Assembly (NCBI GenBank): GCA_902363805.1
Contig: CABJBF010000008.1
Coordinates: 1-44,344, forward strand
Source: Eubacteriaceae bacterium
GTDB taxonomy: Bacteria > Bacillota > Clostridia > Lachnospirales > Lachnospiraceae
Direction of reading: 5' to 3'
Length of the DNA stretch: 44,344 bases
A program made the translations under genes and the position numbers. Every line of letters starts with the position of its first letter. Position 1 is the first letter of the stretch. Below the pieces are notes generated by a model. That model had not been told where the DNA came from, did no database searches, and saw nothing but the letters and a program-made list of their open reading frames with translations. Below are positions 14,593 to 23,859 of this stretch, in pieces.

Positions 14593-16450
14593 TGAAAATA
14601 GAACAAATACAAATCCACCAAGAAGAATGAGAGGGCCTATGGGCGGTGGCCGAATGGGTTCAGGTGAAAAGGCTAAAGATTTTAAAGGCACAATTGGAAA
14701 ATTAATACAATATATTGGAAATTATAAATATGGCGTATTTGCAGTAATGGTTTGTGCAATGTTTAGTGTTGTATTTACTGTTGCAGGACCTAAGGTATTA
14801 GGTAAAGCGACAACAGCACTTTCAGATGGAATTATGAACAAGATATCCGGAAATGGTGGAATCGATTTTGGATATGTTGGAAAGATACTTATAATTGTTT
14901 TGTTATTATATGGAGTAAGTTGCATATTTAATCTTATTCAGGGATTTGTAATGACAGGAATTACACAGAAAATTTGTTACAGGATGAGAAAAGAAATTTC
15001 TGAAAAAATAAATAGAATGCCACTAAAGTATTTTGAAAGCAGAACTTATGGTGAGGTTTTATCCAGAATAACAAATGATGTAGATACATTAGGAAATGGA
15101 TTAAATCAAAGTATAACACAGTTAATTACATCTATAAGTACATTAATCGGTGTATTTATTATGATGATAACAATAAGTGTACCGATGACACTTATTACAC
15201 TTATTACATTACCTGTAAGTATTTTATTAATTAGTTTTGTAATTAAACATTCACAGAAATACTTTAAGAGTCAGCAGGAATATTTAGGTCATATAAATGG
15301 TCAGGTAGAAGAAGTATATAGTGGTCATCATATTGTAAAGGCGTTTAATAAAGAAGAAACTGTAAAGAAAGAATTTCATGATACAAATGAAATCCTTTAT
15401 AAATCAGCTTGGAAATCTCAGTTTTTCTCAGGATTAATGATGCCTATAATGCAGTTTGTTGGAAATTTAGGTTATGTTGGTGTTGCAATTTCGGGTGCTT
15501 ATCTTGCTATAAATGGAAAAATTGAAATTGGTGATATTCAGGCGTTTATCCAATACGTAAAGAATTTTACACAGCCAATTCAGCAGGTGGCACAGGTTTC
15601 AAATATGATGCAGAGTATGGCAGCAGCAGCTGAGAGAGTATTTGAATTTTTAGGCGAGGAAGAAGAAGACCAATTCGTAGCAAATCCTGTAGATATAAAC
15701 AATGTTAAAGGAAATGTTACATTTAATCATGTAAACTTTGGATACAATGAAAATCAGACTATAATTAATGATTTTAGTGCTGATATTAAGGAAGGACAAC
15801 AGATAGCAATAGTTGGTCCTACCGGAGCAGGAAAGACTACAATTGTTAAATTATTAATGAGATTCTATGACGTAAATAAGGGACAGATTCTTATTGACGG
15901 ACATAATGTCAAAGATTTTAACCGAGGCGAACTTAGACAGGAATTTGGAATGGTTCTTCAGGATACATGGTTATTTAAAGGAACAATTATGGAAAATATC
16001 CGTTATGGCAGGTTAGACGCAACAGATGAAGAAGTAATTGCAGCAGCTAAGAAAGCTCACGCAGACCATTTCATCAGAACACTTCCGGATGGATATAACA
16101 TGGAATTAAATGAAGAAGCAAGTAACATATCACAGGGACAGAAACAGCTTCTTACAATTGCAAGAGCTATACTTGCAGATAACCCGATTATGATATTAGA
16201 TGAAGCAACATCTTCAGTAGATACAAGAACAGAACAAAGAATTCAGCGTGGTATGAATAATATGCTTAAAGGCAGAACAAGTTTTGTAATTGCCCACAGA
16301 CTTTCAACTATAAAGAATGCCGATTTAATTCTTGTAATGAAAGATGGAGATATAATCGAGCAGGGAAATCATAACGAATTAATGGAAAAAGATGGATTCT
16401 ATGCTAAACTATACAATTCACAATGGGCACAGCAGGAAGAAACAGCTTAG
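14585..16450 (+). CDS. ABC multidrug exporter half-transporter, catalytic-site subunit
   Basis: The 621-residue partner has a soluble Arg/Gly-rich N-terminus (about 1-35), six membrane helices and an ATPase domain with Walker A GPTGAGKT (411-418). Here Walker B keeps the catalytic glutamate (LDEATSS, Glu540), while the signature is altered to SQGQ (516-519). With the upstream protein it would form one normal and one degenerate ATP site, the mark of a heterodimeric exporter. ATG 14585 follows GAGGAGGTGG and lies within the last codons of the first subunit gene, so translation is coupled. A terminator follows 36 bases after the stop. Confidence 0.93.
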   Translation: MSNENRTNTNPPRRMRGPMGGGRMGSGEKAKDFKGTIGKLIQYIGNYKYGVFAVMVCAMFSVVFTVAGPKVLGKATTALSDGIMNKISGNGGIDFGYVGKILIIVLLLYGVSCIFNLIQGFVMTGITQKICYRMRKEISEKINRMPLKYFESRTYGEVLSRITNDVDTLGNGLNQSITQLITSISTLIGVFIMMITISVPMTLITLITLPVSILLISFVIKHSQKYFKSQQEYLGHINGQVEEVYSGHHIVKAFNKEETVKKEFHDTNEILYKSAWKSQFFSGLMMPIMQFVGNLGYVGVAISGAYLAINGKIEIGDIQAFIQYVKNFTQPIQQVAQVSNMMQSMAAAAERVFEFLGEEEEDQFVANPVDINNVKGNVTFNHVNFGYNENQTIINDFSADIKEGQQIAIVGPTGAGKTTIVKLLMRFYDVNKGQILIDGHNVKDFNRGELRQEFGMVLQDTWLFKGTIMENIRYGRLDATDEEVIAAAKKAHADHFIRTLPDGYNMELNEEASNISQGQKQLLTIARAILADNPIMILDEATSSVDTRTEQRIQRGMNNMLKGRTSFVIAHRLSTIKNADLILVMKDGDIIEQGNHNELMEKDGFYAKLYNSQWAQQEETA

Positions 16451-16486
16451 TTTTAGAAGGTTGATAAAGAGAGAATAATTTTAATG

Positions 16487-16521
16487 AAAGAGCATCATAA
16501 AAAAGTGGTGCTCTTTTATTT
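16487..16521 (+). terminator. Terminator of the marR-ABC operon
   Basis: AAAGAGCATCA (16487-16497) pairs with TGGTGCTCTTT (16506-16516), one G-T pair, around an 8-base A-rich loop, followed by TATTT. The remaining bases to 16694 are AT-rich without a clear promoter. Confidence 0.85.
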
Positions 16522-16694
16522 ATGCCTACAAAAATGTTAAAGAGAAATATGAGAAAAATGCACAAAAATAATGCTTCAATTTAATCAATTAATGTTGATT
16601 TTAACAAAAATATCTGATAAAATTGTTTCAATAAAAAAGAATAAAGTATTTTAACAAGAATACATATATTATTGAGAAATATGAGGTATTTGTT

Positions 16695-19598
16695 ATGAAA
16701 ACAAGTTTTTATATGGGGAAAATAGAGGATGAGTCTGCGATATATTTTGACGCAGACCATTTTAATATTAGTAATGATGGAATAGTGGATGTATCAGATG
16801 AACTGCAAAAAGCAGTTAATATGGTTGTAGAAGAATACGGTTATGGAATTGTATTTGTTCCTGAAGGAAAATATCTGTTAAGTAAGACAATTTATATTCC
16901 AAAGGCAGTAAGAATAATCGGATATGGAGAGAAAAGACCTGAATTTATATTAAAGGACAATGCATTAAATTTTAATATACCAAAGGAAGACGATAAAGGT
17001 CATTTTAGATATTTGTTCTGGTTTGTGGACAGAGTTGTAACGGAAGAGACAAATGTGAATGCAAATGATGCTAATCCGGGAACTTTCTATAGTGCAATGT
17101 CTAATGTTAATATTAACTTAGGTAGAGGAAATGATTATGCGGTAGCTTTTAGGACACATTATGCACAACATGCTTTTTTAGCTCACATTACAATTAACGT
17201 CAATTCGGGAATGGCAGGAATATATGATGTAGGAAATGAAATGGAGGATATAGAAATTGTCGGTGGAAATTACGGAATAATCACTACAAAGTGTTCTCCG
17301 GGATGGCCATTTGTAATGGTAGATACAAAATTTGAAAATCAGAAAAAAGCAGCTATTTTTACAAGAGAGGCAGGTCTTACAATAGTAAGAACTGATGTGA
17401 AAAATGTGCCACAGTTTGTAGAGGTACAGGATGGATTTTTTGAAAAATTATATATAGAAGATTCTATATTTAAAAATGTGGATAAATTATTGAATATTGC
17501 ATTAGAAAATAATTCGTTAACAAGTATTTATGTAAAGAATTGCTACTTGGAAAAATGTAATGTTATTGTATGTTATAAGGATACAGAAAAGACAATAAAT
17601 AATAAATATGATTGTACATATATAAATGAATATATACATGGAATAACAGAAAGTGATGAGCATCCTGAAAAACAAATTAAAGATATATTATATATAGAAG
17701 AAAAGCAAATTAACTATAGTGTTTTAGATACAGATTTAAAGACTTTACCTGAAGTAAAACAGTGGATAAATGTTAAGAAAAATGGTCTTATTGGAGATGG
17801 AGTTACGGATGATACAAAGGTTCTTAAGGAGTTAATTGAAAAGTATACATATCTTTATTTCCCACAGGGAGAATATTTGCTTACAGATACTATCAAATTA
17901 AAAGATGATACAGTTATTATTGGACTTAATCCTGTTTCTACTAAATTTATACTTAAAGATAATGCAGAAAGATTTACCGGATATGGAAAAGGTATAGCAT
18001 TTATTGAAAGTGGAAAAAGCAACATATTATTTGGTATAGGAATAGAAACAGGTGGAAAAAATCCAAGAGCAATAGGACTTAAGTGGAACGGCGATATTGA
18101 TTCATATATTAATGATGTAAAAATGTTTGGTGGACATGGAAATCTTGTTAAAGGTACAGGAGCGTTTGAAATGCCTTATAACTCAACAAGAACTGCAGAC
18201 AGTAATCCTGAGCGTATGTGGGATTATCAGTATCCATCAATAGTTGTTAATGGTGGCGGAGTAATTAAGGATGTGTGGTCTGCAAGTCCTTATGTAACAG
18301 CAGGAATAACTATCGAAAATACTGATACACCGGGAAAGATTTATTGTATGTCACTTGAGCATCATTGTAGACATGAATTGTTGATGAATAATGTTAAGAA
18401 CTGGACAATCTATGGAATACAGACAGAAGAGGAAGTGGCAGAAGGCGAATTTGCAAGACCAATAGAACTACATAATTGTGAAGATATTACATTTGCAATG
18501 ACATATCATTTTAGAACAATATTTGTAAATAAGCCTTATGATTATTGTGTAAAAACATTTGACTGCAAAAATATTTCATTTATAAATGCACATAATTTCT
18601 CACAAATGAAATACACAATCGATAATTATCTTTTGGATGTAAACTCAAATGTAGAAATAAGAACATGGCAGGCAACAAAGATTGATATAAAGGGAAATGT
18701 TGGCAGAAATATTAGAATAACTAAAACTAATGAACCACAAAAATTATATAGTGGATTCAGATTCCCTGACGGAGGGATTTGTAATCAAAAAGGTGATTTC
18801 TATTTTGTAGACAGTCTTGATAAGAAAATTTATTGTGTAGACGGAAAAGATTATAAACTTACTGAAATATTTGAATCACCTTATAAAATTAATTCTGTGG
18901 GATTTGATACAAATGACAGAATAATAATTGTTGGAGAATATGTGATTCCAAAGAATGCTACAGTTAATGGCAAAAAACAGGAAAATATTTTGCCTCCTGA
19001 CTCATATGGTACTTCATATGGATTTTGGTACAACAGAGATGCCTATACAATAGTATTTACATTAGATAATAATGGAGAAATGCAACCATTAGATATGGTG
19101 GAAATGGGCAAAATAGAACCTGATAGAGTTATATATCCTGGTAATAGATGGAGAGATGGTTCAGATTATAAAGAAGTTTTAGGATATAAGCCTGAAAAAG
19201 CCTGGATAGCAACAGATGGAAAAACTATAATTCCAAATCATTATGATTTAATAAGGAGTAATAACTTATCGATTTCATCATGTGGCAAAAAAATGTATTC
19301 AGTTGATGAAATGTACAAAAGAGTATTTGAGTGTACAGTTGATAAAAATGGTTATCTTATAAATCCGAATGTAATAATTGAAGAGGGAGATTATTGCGTT
19401 AGAAATATTAAAGATAATATTTTGGTTGGAGATGACGATATAAAAATATATAAAAATGGAAAAATTGTAAAATCTATTCATGTAGCGTCAAGACCATCTA
19501 CATTTGATATAGGTGGAACAAATAAAGATACTTTGTTTATAACGGCAAGAGATGGGATTTATGTAGCAAAAATTGATTTGGAGGAGAATGATGAATAG
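16695..19598 (+). CDS. Tandem pectate-lyase-3/GH55-like beta-helix protein with C-terminal propeller-like domain
   Basis: The 967-residue product has two pectate-lyase-3-like beta-helix units. The first begins near residue 15 (DVSDELQKAVNMV, then IVFVPEGKYLLSKTIYIP). The second opens with GDGVTDDT at 367-374 followed by LYFPQGEYLLTDTIKL. Two tandem right-handed helices are the GH55 (beta-1,3-glucanase) layout. From about residue 685 the pattern changes to short repeats (FRFPDGGICNQKGDFYFVDSLDKKIYCV) resembling NHL/SMP-30-like propeller blades. No signal peptide is visible, which is odd for a polysaccharide enzyme, especially with a lipoprotein partner next door. GAGG lies eight bases before the ATG. 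It overlaps the next gene by a few bases. Enzyme activity is not shown; a structural or sensing role is possible. Confidence 0.72.
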   Translation: MKTSFYMGKIEDESAIYFDADHFNISNDGIVDVSDELQKAVNMVVEEYGYGIVFVPEGKYLLSKTIYIPKAVRIIGYGEKRPEFILKDNALNFNIPKEDDKGHFRYLFWFVDRVVTEETNVNANDANPGTFYSAMSNVNINLGRGNDYAVAFRTHYAQHAFLAHITINVNSGMAGIYDVGNEMEDIEIVGGNYGIITTKCSPGWPFVMVDTKFENQKKAAIFTREAGLTIVRTDVKNVPQFVEVQDGFFEKLYIEDSIFKNVDKLLNIALENNSLTSIYVKNCYLEKCNVIVCYKDTEKTINNKYDCTYINEYIHGITESDEHPEKQIKDILYIEEKQINYSVLDTDLKTLPEVKQWINVKKNGLIGDGVTDDTKVLKELIEKYTYLYFPQGEYLLTDTIKLKDDTVIIGLNPVSTKFILKDNAERFTGYGKGIAFIESGKSNILFGIGIETGGKNPRAIGLKWNGDIDSYINDVKMFGGHGNLVKGTGAFEMPYNSTRTADSNPERMWDYQYPSIVVNGGGVIKDVWSASPYVTAGITIENTDTPGKIYCMSLEHHCRHELLMNNVKNWTIYGIQTEEEVAEGEFARPIELHNCEDITFAMTYHFRTIFVNKPYDYCVKTFDCKNISFINAHNFSQMKYTIDNYLLDVNSNVEIRTWQATKIDIKGNVGRNIRITKTNEPQKLYSGFRFPDGGICNQKGDFYFVDSLDKKIYCVDGKDYKLTEIFESPYKINSVGFDTNDRIIIVGEYVIPKNATVNGKKQENILPPDSYGTSYGFWYNRDAYTIVFTLDNNGEMQPLDMVEMGKIEPDRVIYPGNRWRDGSDYKEVLGYKPEKAWIATDGKTIIPNHYDLIRSNNLSISSCGKKMYSVDEMYKRVFECTVDKNGYLINPNVIIEEGDYCVRNIKDNILVGDDDIKIYKNGKIVKSIHVASRPSTFDIGGTNKDTLFITARDGIYVAKIDLEENDE

Positions 19599-21456
19599 AA
19601 AGGTTTATATTGCAGTAACAGCAGCACTTGCATCGATGTTATTGTGGAGTTGTGGAGAAAGTGATAACAAAACAGCTAAAAAGAATGTGACACAAAATGT
19701 TACTGAGGCACAGACAGAAGAGAAAATAGAAAATGCAATTGACTATGAAAGTGATGGTGAACCTGTAAAAGATGCTACAGTATTTGGAGAAAATACATAT
19801 GTATTTTCTCCGGAAGATGATAAAAATGAAATTCAGTCTAAAGTAGATGAAATTTATAAAAAACAGGAAACAAATCAGTTCGGAAAAGAAAGATATGCAA
19901 TTTTATTTAAACCGGGTGAATATGATACATCATTATCTGTAAATGTTGGTTATTACACACAAGTATCAGGACTTGGAGTTTTACCTACAGATACAAATAT
20001 TAACAAGTTGTGGGTCAACGCTGACTGGATGTATCATAATGCAACATGCAATTTCTGGAGAAGTGCAGAAAATTTTTCAGTAAATGAATATTGTATGTGG
20101 GCAAATTCACAGGCGGTTTCACTTAGAAGAATGAAGTTTAATGATGGAATGGTTCTCAGTGATGGAGAAGGGTGGTCAAGTGGTGGATTTATGGCTGACT
20201 GCTATTCAAATGGAACAGTTTCATCAGGGTCACAGCAGCAGTATCTTACAAGAAATGATTTTTGGAGATTGTGGGATGGCGGAGTTTGGAATATGGTTTT
20301 TGTTGGGATTGATACTGTAAGAACTCCGGCAGGAACATGGCCGTATTCGCCATATACAAAAGTGCAGACTACACCTGTTATTCAGGAAAAGCCATACCTT
20401 ACATATGATGAAGAATATGGATACGGAGTTATTGTTCCTGAACTTAGGACAGATGCTGTTGGAGTATCATGGGAAAGTGGAACAAAGGGCAAATTTGTCA
20501 GCTTAAATAAATTCTACATCGCAAATCCAAATACGGATGATGCAGATACGATTAATGAGGCTTTAGCAGCAGGCAAAAATTTATTACTAACGCCTGGAAT
20601 TTATGAAATAAATAAACCGTTAAATGTTAAAAATAGTGATACAATAGTATATGGAATGGGACTGGCAACAATTGTACCTGTCAATGGAAAGAAAGCAATG
20701 AAAATAGCAGATGTTGACGGGGTGAAAATAGCAGGAGTGTTATTTGAAGCAGGTGAAAAAGAGTCAGATACATTGCTTGAAGTAGGTGCAAAAAAGAGCG
20801 ATGTTTCTCATGGAGCAAACCCTACAACTTTAAGTGATGTATACTTTAGAGTTGGAGGCTCAAGCTACGAAGGAAAAGTTGAAAATTGTATTACAGTAAA
20901 CAGTAATGACGTTATTGGCGACAATTTATGGGTATGGAGAGCAGATCATGGAGATAATGTGGCATGGGACAAAAATACAGCAAAAAATGGTGCTGTAATT
21001 CATGGTGATAATGTAATTATGTACGGATTGTTTGTAGAACATTTTCAGGAATATCAGACAATATGGGATGGAAATGGTGGAAGATTATACTTCTATCAAA
21101 GTGAAATACCTTATGATGTTCCAAATCAAAGTGAATTTATGAGCAATAATGGTAAAGTAAATGGATTTGCGTCATTAAAAGTAGGAGATAATGTATTAAC
21201 ATTTGAAAGTTATGGCGTGGGTGTATATAGTTACAATAGAGATGCTACTATTACAATAGATAGAGCAGTAGAGGTCCCTGATATTGAAGGAGTAAAATTA
21301 CATAACACGGTAACCGTTATGTTAAATGGACATCCGGGAATAGAACATGTAATCAATAACAGTGGATACGGAGTAAAATCATCCGGCGCAACAGCAAGAA
21401 TAGTGGAATATGAAAATGGAGAACAGAATAATATGGTCTCTCGGAATCTTGAGTAA
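19591..21456 (+). CDS. Secreted lipoprotein, GH55-like beta-helix
   Basis: The 621-622-residue product begins with a lipoprotein signal: basic MNRKVY, a hydrophobic stretch, then LLWSC with the lipidated Cys at residue 21. A low-complexity Lys/Thr/Glu linker follows. The rest has two beta-helix units: the first with KPGEYDTSLSVNVGYYTQVSGLG, the second with LLLTPGIYEINKPLNVKNSDTIVYGMG. Blocks such as LWVWRADHGDN and YGLFVEHFQEYQTIWDGNGG are shared with large secreted GH55-like proteins in other bacteria, some annotated under the misleading name adenylyl cyclase. Start codons at 19588 and 19591 are both possible; 19591 is better spaced from GGAGGAG. It overlaps the upstream helix gene, so the two are one operon and probably act on the same glycan. 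Confidence 0.72.
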   Translation: MNRKVYIAVTAALASMLLWSCGESDNKTAKKNVTQNVTEAQTEEKIENAIDYESDGEPVKDATVFGENTYVFSPEDDKNEIQSKVDEIYKKQETNQFGKERYAILFKPGEYDTSLSVNVGYYTQVSGLGVLPTDTNINKLWVNADWMYHNATCNFWRSAENFSVNEYCMWANSQAVSLRRMKFNDGMVLSDGEGWSSGGFMADCYSNGTVSSGSQQQYLTRNDFWRLWDGGVWNMVFVGIDTVRTPAGTWPYSPYTKVQTTPVIQEKPYLTYDEEYGYGVIVPELRTDAVGVSWESGTKGKFVSLNKFYIANPNTDDADTINEALAAGKNLLLTPGIYEINKPLNVKNSDTIVYGMGLATIVPVNGKKAMKIADVDGVKIAGVLFEAGEKESDTLLEVGAKKSDVSHGANPTTLSDVYFRVGGSSYEGKVENCITVNSNDVIGDNLWVWRADHGDNVAWDKNTAKNGAVIHGDNVIMYGLFVEHFQEYQTIWDGNGGRLYFYQSEIPYDVPNQSEFMSNNGKVNGFASLKVGDNVLTFESYGVGVYSYNRDATITIDRAVEVPDIEGVKLHNTVTVMLNGHPGIEHVINNSGYGVKSSGATARIVEYENGEQNNMVSRNLE

Positions 21457-21552
21457 TCATACCAGCAAAATAATGGAATTAAAGTGGGTGCTTTAATAAA
21501 AAGGAAATCGGGAAGTCTTGATTTTACTGGCTTAGAGACTCCGAGAGATTAT
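21433..21552 (+). ncRNA. Multi-stem foldback before the aldo/keto reductase gene
   Basis: Three nested stems can be drawn. The outer arms 21433-21445 and 21540-21552 pair over 13 positions (two G-T). CCAGCAAAAT (21462-21471) pairs with ATTTTACTGG (21521-21530) with one mismatch. ATTAAAG (21478-21484) pairs perfectly with CTTTAAT (21491-21497) around TGGGTG. The fold starts in the last codons of the lipoprotein gene and ends 24 bases before the next start. It could be a terminator/attenuator, a structured leader or a small mobile foldback; no known family was recognised. Confidence 0.55.
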
Positions 21553-21575
21553 TAATAAATAAAGGAGGAAAAGAA

Positions 21576-22379
21576 ATGATACTTGATGAATGTTATGTAC
21601 TGCAAAATGGAGTAAAGATTCCTAAATTAGGATTAGGTACATGGCAGATACCAAATGGAAAAGACACATACGATGCTGTTTCATATGCTTTAGAAACAGG
21701 ATATAGACATATTGATACCGCAGCAGCATATGGCAATGAAGAAAGTGTTGGCAAAGCAGTAAGAAATTCAGGAATACCAAGAGAAGAAATATTTATAACT
21801 ACAAAACTTCCTGCCGAATGTAAAGGCTATGATATTGCTAAAGAATGCTTTAACAAATCAATGGAAACACTTAATTTAGGATATATTGATTTGTATCTAA
21901 TACATGCACCTTGGCCGTGGGATGAGTGGGGAAAAGACTGTACAGAAGGAAACATAGCAAGCTGGCAGGCTATGGAAGAAATTTATGAAGCAAACGAAGC
22001 TAAGAGTATCGGAGTATCAAATTTTGCAAAACAGCATTTAGAGCCGGTGTTAGAAATTGCTAAGATGGTACCAATGGTAAATCAAATCTGCTTCCATATA
22101 GGTAACAGACAGGAAGAGACTATTGAATTTTGCAATAAATATAATATGCAGATAATGTCATATTCTCCGCTTGCAACAGGAAATATTGTAAATGACAAAT
22201 ATATAGAAGTAATTGCAAGAAAATATGGTGTTACAATACCACAGGTGTGTATAAGATATTCGTTACAAAAAGGCAATGTTGTAATTCCTAAATCTACAAA
22301 GAAAGAACGTATAATAGAAAATTCAAAAGTAGATTTTGAATTAACAAAAGAAGATATGGAATATTTAGACAAAAAATAA
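21576..22379 (+). CDS. Aldo/keto reductase
   Basis: The 267-residue protein is a typical (beta/alpha)8 aldo/keto reductase using NADPH to reduce aldehydes or ketones. The catalytic tetrad is visible: Asp47 and Tyr52 in HIDTAAAYGNEESVG, Lys77 in TTKLP, and His110 in YLIHAPWP. The NADP-binding block IPKSTKKERIIEN lies near the C-terminus. The length is at the short end of the family, as in AKR5-like 2,5-diketo-gluconate reductases. AAAGGAGG precedes the ATG. It is bracketed by two foldback elements and faces an SDR gene; the physiological substrate is unknown. Confidence 0.9.
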   Translation: MILDECYVLQNGVKIPKLGLGTWQIPNGKDTYDAVSYALETGYRHIDTAAAYGNEESVGKAVRNSGIPREEIFITTKLPAECKGYDIAKECFNKSMETLNLGYIDLYLIHAPWPWDEWGKDCTEGNIASWQAMEEIYEANEAKSIGVSNFAKQHLEPVLEIAKMVPMVNQICFHIGNRQEETIEFCNKYNMQIMSYSPLATGNIVNDKYIEVIARKYGVTIPQVCIRYSLQKGNVVIPKSTKKERIIENSKVDFELTKEDMEYLDKK

Positions 22380-22408
22380 ATATAGAAAAAACACAAAATC
22401 ATAGAAAA

Positions 22409-22740
22409 ATCCTATGATACACTTAAGGTTAATTAACTGAACCTAAAAGAGTTAGAACTAAAATTGGGTAATCGAAGTTTTTGATGGTTTGTCAATCTAT
22501 TTGATGGTCTTACGTGAGGGTTTGTGATATTAACTAAAGGCATTTGTCACCGCCGGTTCAAATTGACAGCGGATTTTGCTTAGAACCAAAGGTTCTAACA
22601 GCAAAATATAGCTGGAGATTTAGAACTGCTGCGAGTGACAAGCAGCGCGAGCGTTATTAAGTTAATATCACAAACCCTCACAATTAAGAAATCTAACAAT
22701 TGGGAATCAAAGTAACTTTAAAGTGCATCATAGGAGTTTT
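22409..22740. repeat. Large structured foldback element between convergent genes
   Basis: Almost the whole gap between aldo/keto reductase and SDR folds back on itself. Outer arms: TCCTATGAT (22410-22418) with ATCATAGGA (22727-22735), continuing CACTT/AAGTG and GTTA/TAAC. A middle pair is GTTAGA (22451-22456) with TCTAAC (22692-22697). Inner arms 22514-22535 and 22660-22681 are perfectly complementary over 22 bp. The enclosed 124 bases hold hairpins at 22573-22607 (ATTTTGCT and AGAACC stems) and 22628-22646 (GCTGC/GCAGC), and TTGTCAC (22544-22550) is complementary to GTGACAA (22635-22641) in that second loop, a possible pseudoknot. T-runs after the outer arm occur on both strands, so it can also serve as a two-way terminator. 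Family unknown. Confidence 0.7.
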
Positions 22741-23469
22741 TTATATCCATCCACCATCAACAGTGATAATCTGACCGGTTAAATAATCACTGCCATTTAC
22801 TAAAGAGAGTGCAGTCAATGCAATGTCTTTAGGAGTTCCAATACGTCCGGCAGGAATATCGGTTACAATTTCATTGATATCATCTGAAGAAAGGTGGCTG
22901 TTCATATCAGTATCAATAATTCCACACGAAATGGCATTAACCTGAATATTTGAAGGCGCGAGTTCTTTAGCTAAAGCTTTTGTAAAAGAATTAATTGCAC
23001 CTTTAGTTGCTGAGTATGCGACTTCACATGAAGCACCGACATTTCCCCATACAGAAGAAATGTTAATTATTTTACCTGAATGGTTATGCAAAAAATGAGG
23101 AACCAGTTCTTTTGACAAAAATATAGGCGCTGTTACATTTGTATTCCAAATATAATTCCAATCGTCAATTGATAAATCCTGAATTAATCCAACAACAGAT
23201 ATTCCTGCATTGTTAATAAGAACGTCAACTGAAATATTATTATTCTTTAAAAATTTAATTAAATCAGATATAGTTGACTGCTTTGATAAATCACCCTGAA
23301 ACAGGAAAATATTAACATTATATTTTGAAAGCTCATTTTTTAAAGAAGTTAGGGTGTCAATATTATTGTGACAGGTTGCTACGATATTAAAACCATTTTG
23401 AGCAAAGATAATTGCAATTTCTTTTCCTATTCCACGGGAGGCTCCCGTTATTAAAACTGTTTTATTCAT
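22741..23469 (-). CDS. SDR family reductase (FabG-like)
   Basis: The 242-residue protein is a classical short-chain dehydrogenase/reductase. The cofactor loop is TGASRGIG (8-15), followed by INNAG (85-89) and the catalytic Ser139, Tyr152 and Lys156 (NISSVWG, AYSATKG). The C-terminus has YLTGQIITVDGGW, common to FabG-type 3-oxoacyl reductases. A lone FabG-like protein outside a fatty-acid cluster could instead be the EF-P 5-aminopentanone reductase YmfI or a sugar/alcohol dehydrogenase; sequence alone does not settle it. The upstream region carries two direct repeats (23537-23572). Confidence 0.87.
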   Translation of the reverse strand: MNKTVLITGASRGIGKEIAIIFAQNGFNIVATCHNNIDTLTSLKNELSKYNVNIFLFQGDLSKQSTISDLIKFLKNNNISVDVLINNAGISVVGLIQDLSIDDWNYIWNTNVTAPIFLSKELVPHFLHNHSGKIINISSVWGNVGASCEVAYSATKGAINSFTKALAKELAPSNIQVNAISCGIIDTDMNSHLSSDDINEIVTDIPAGRIGTPKDIALTALSLVNGSDYLTGQIITVDGGWI

Positions 23470-23536
23470 AATTAATATAATATCAGTAATGAAAAATTAG
23501 TTATATTAAAACTTCAATGTATTGAAAAATATAAAC

Positions 23537-23572
23537 GTATAAAAAGTTTTTACACAGAAGTATAAAAAGTTT
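23537..23572 (-). repeat. Direct repeats upstream of the SDR gene
   Basis: The 13-mer GTATAAAAAGTTT occurs at 23537-23549 and again at 23560-23572, two turns apart (23 bp). Read on the minus strand these lie 70-100 bases upstream of the SDR start and could bind a regulator. The rest of the 515-base gap to 23984 is AT-rich apart from the promoter region of the next gene. Confidence 0.4.
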
Positions 23573-23859
23573 GTATTTATAAAATTATTTATGTTAAAGT
23601 ATTTCAAAACATTAAAACTTTTCCATAGTTGATAAAATCCTTCCTAAAAACTATTATGAACACAATAATAACACATATTTAATATAAATTAATATAGATA
23701 TAGTAAATTTAGAATAATATAAATTAATATTTAGATATTAAAATACAATGAAATAATTTGCCACAAAATTGATTTAATTTGTTCACAAAAAGCAAATAGA
23801 TAACTGGTAATATATAAAATTGTTGTAGGAAGCATTATGAAAATGACACTTATTTAATG

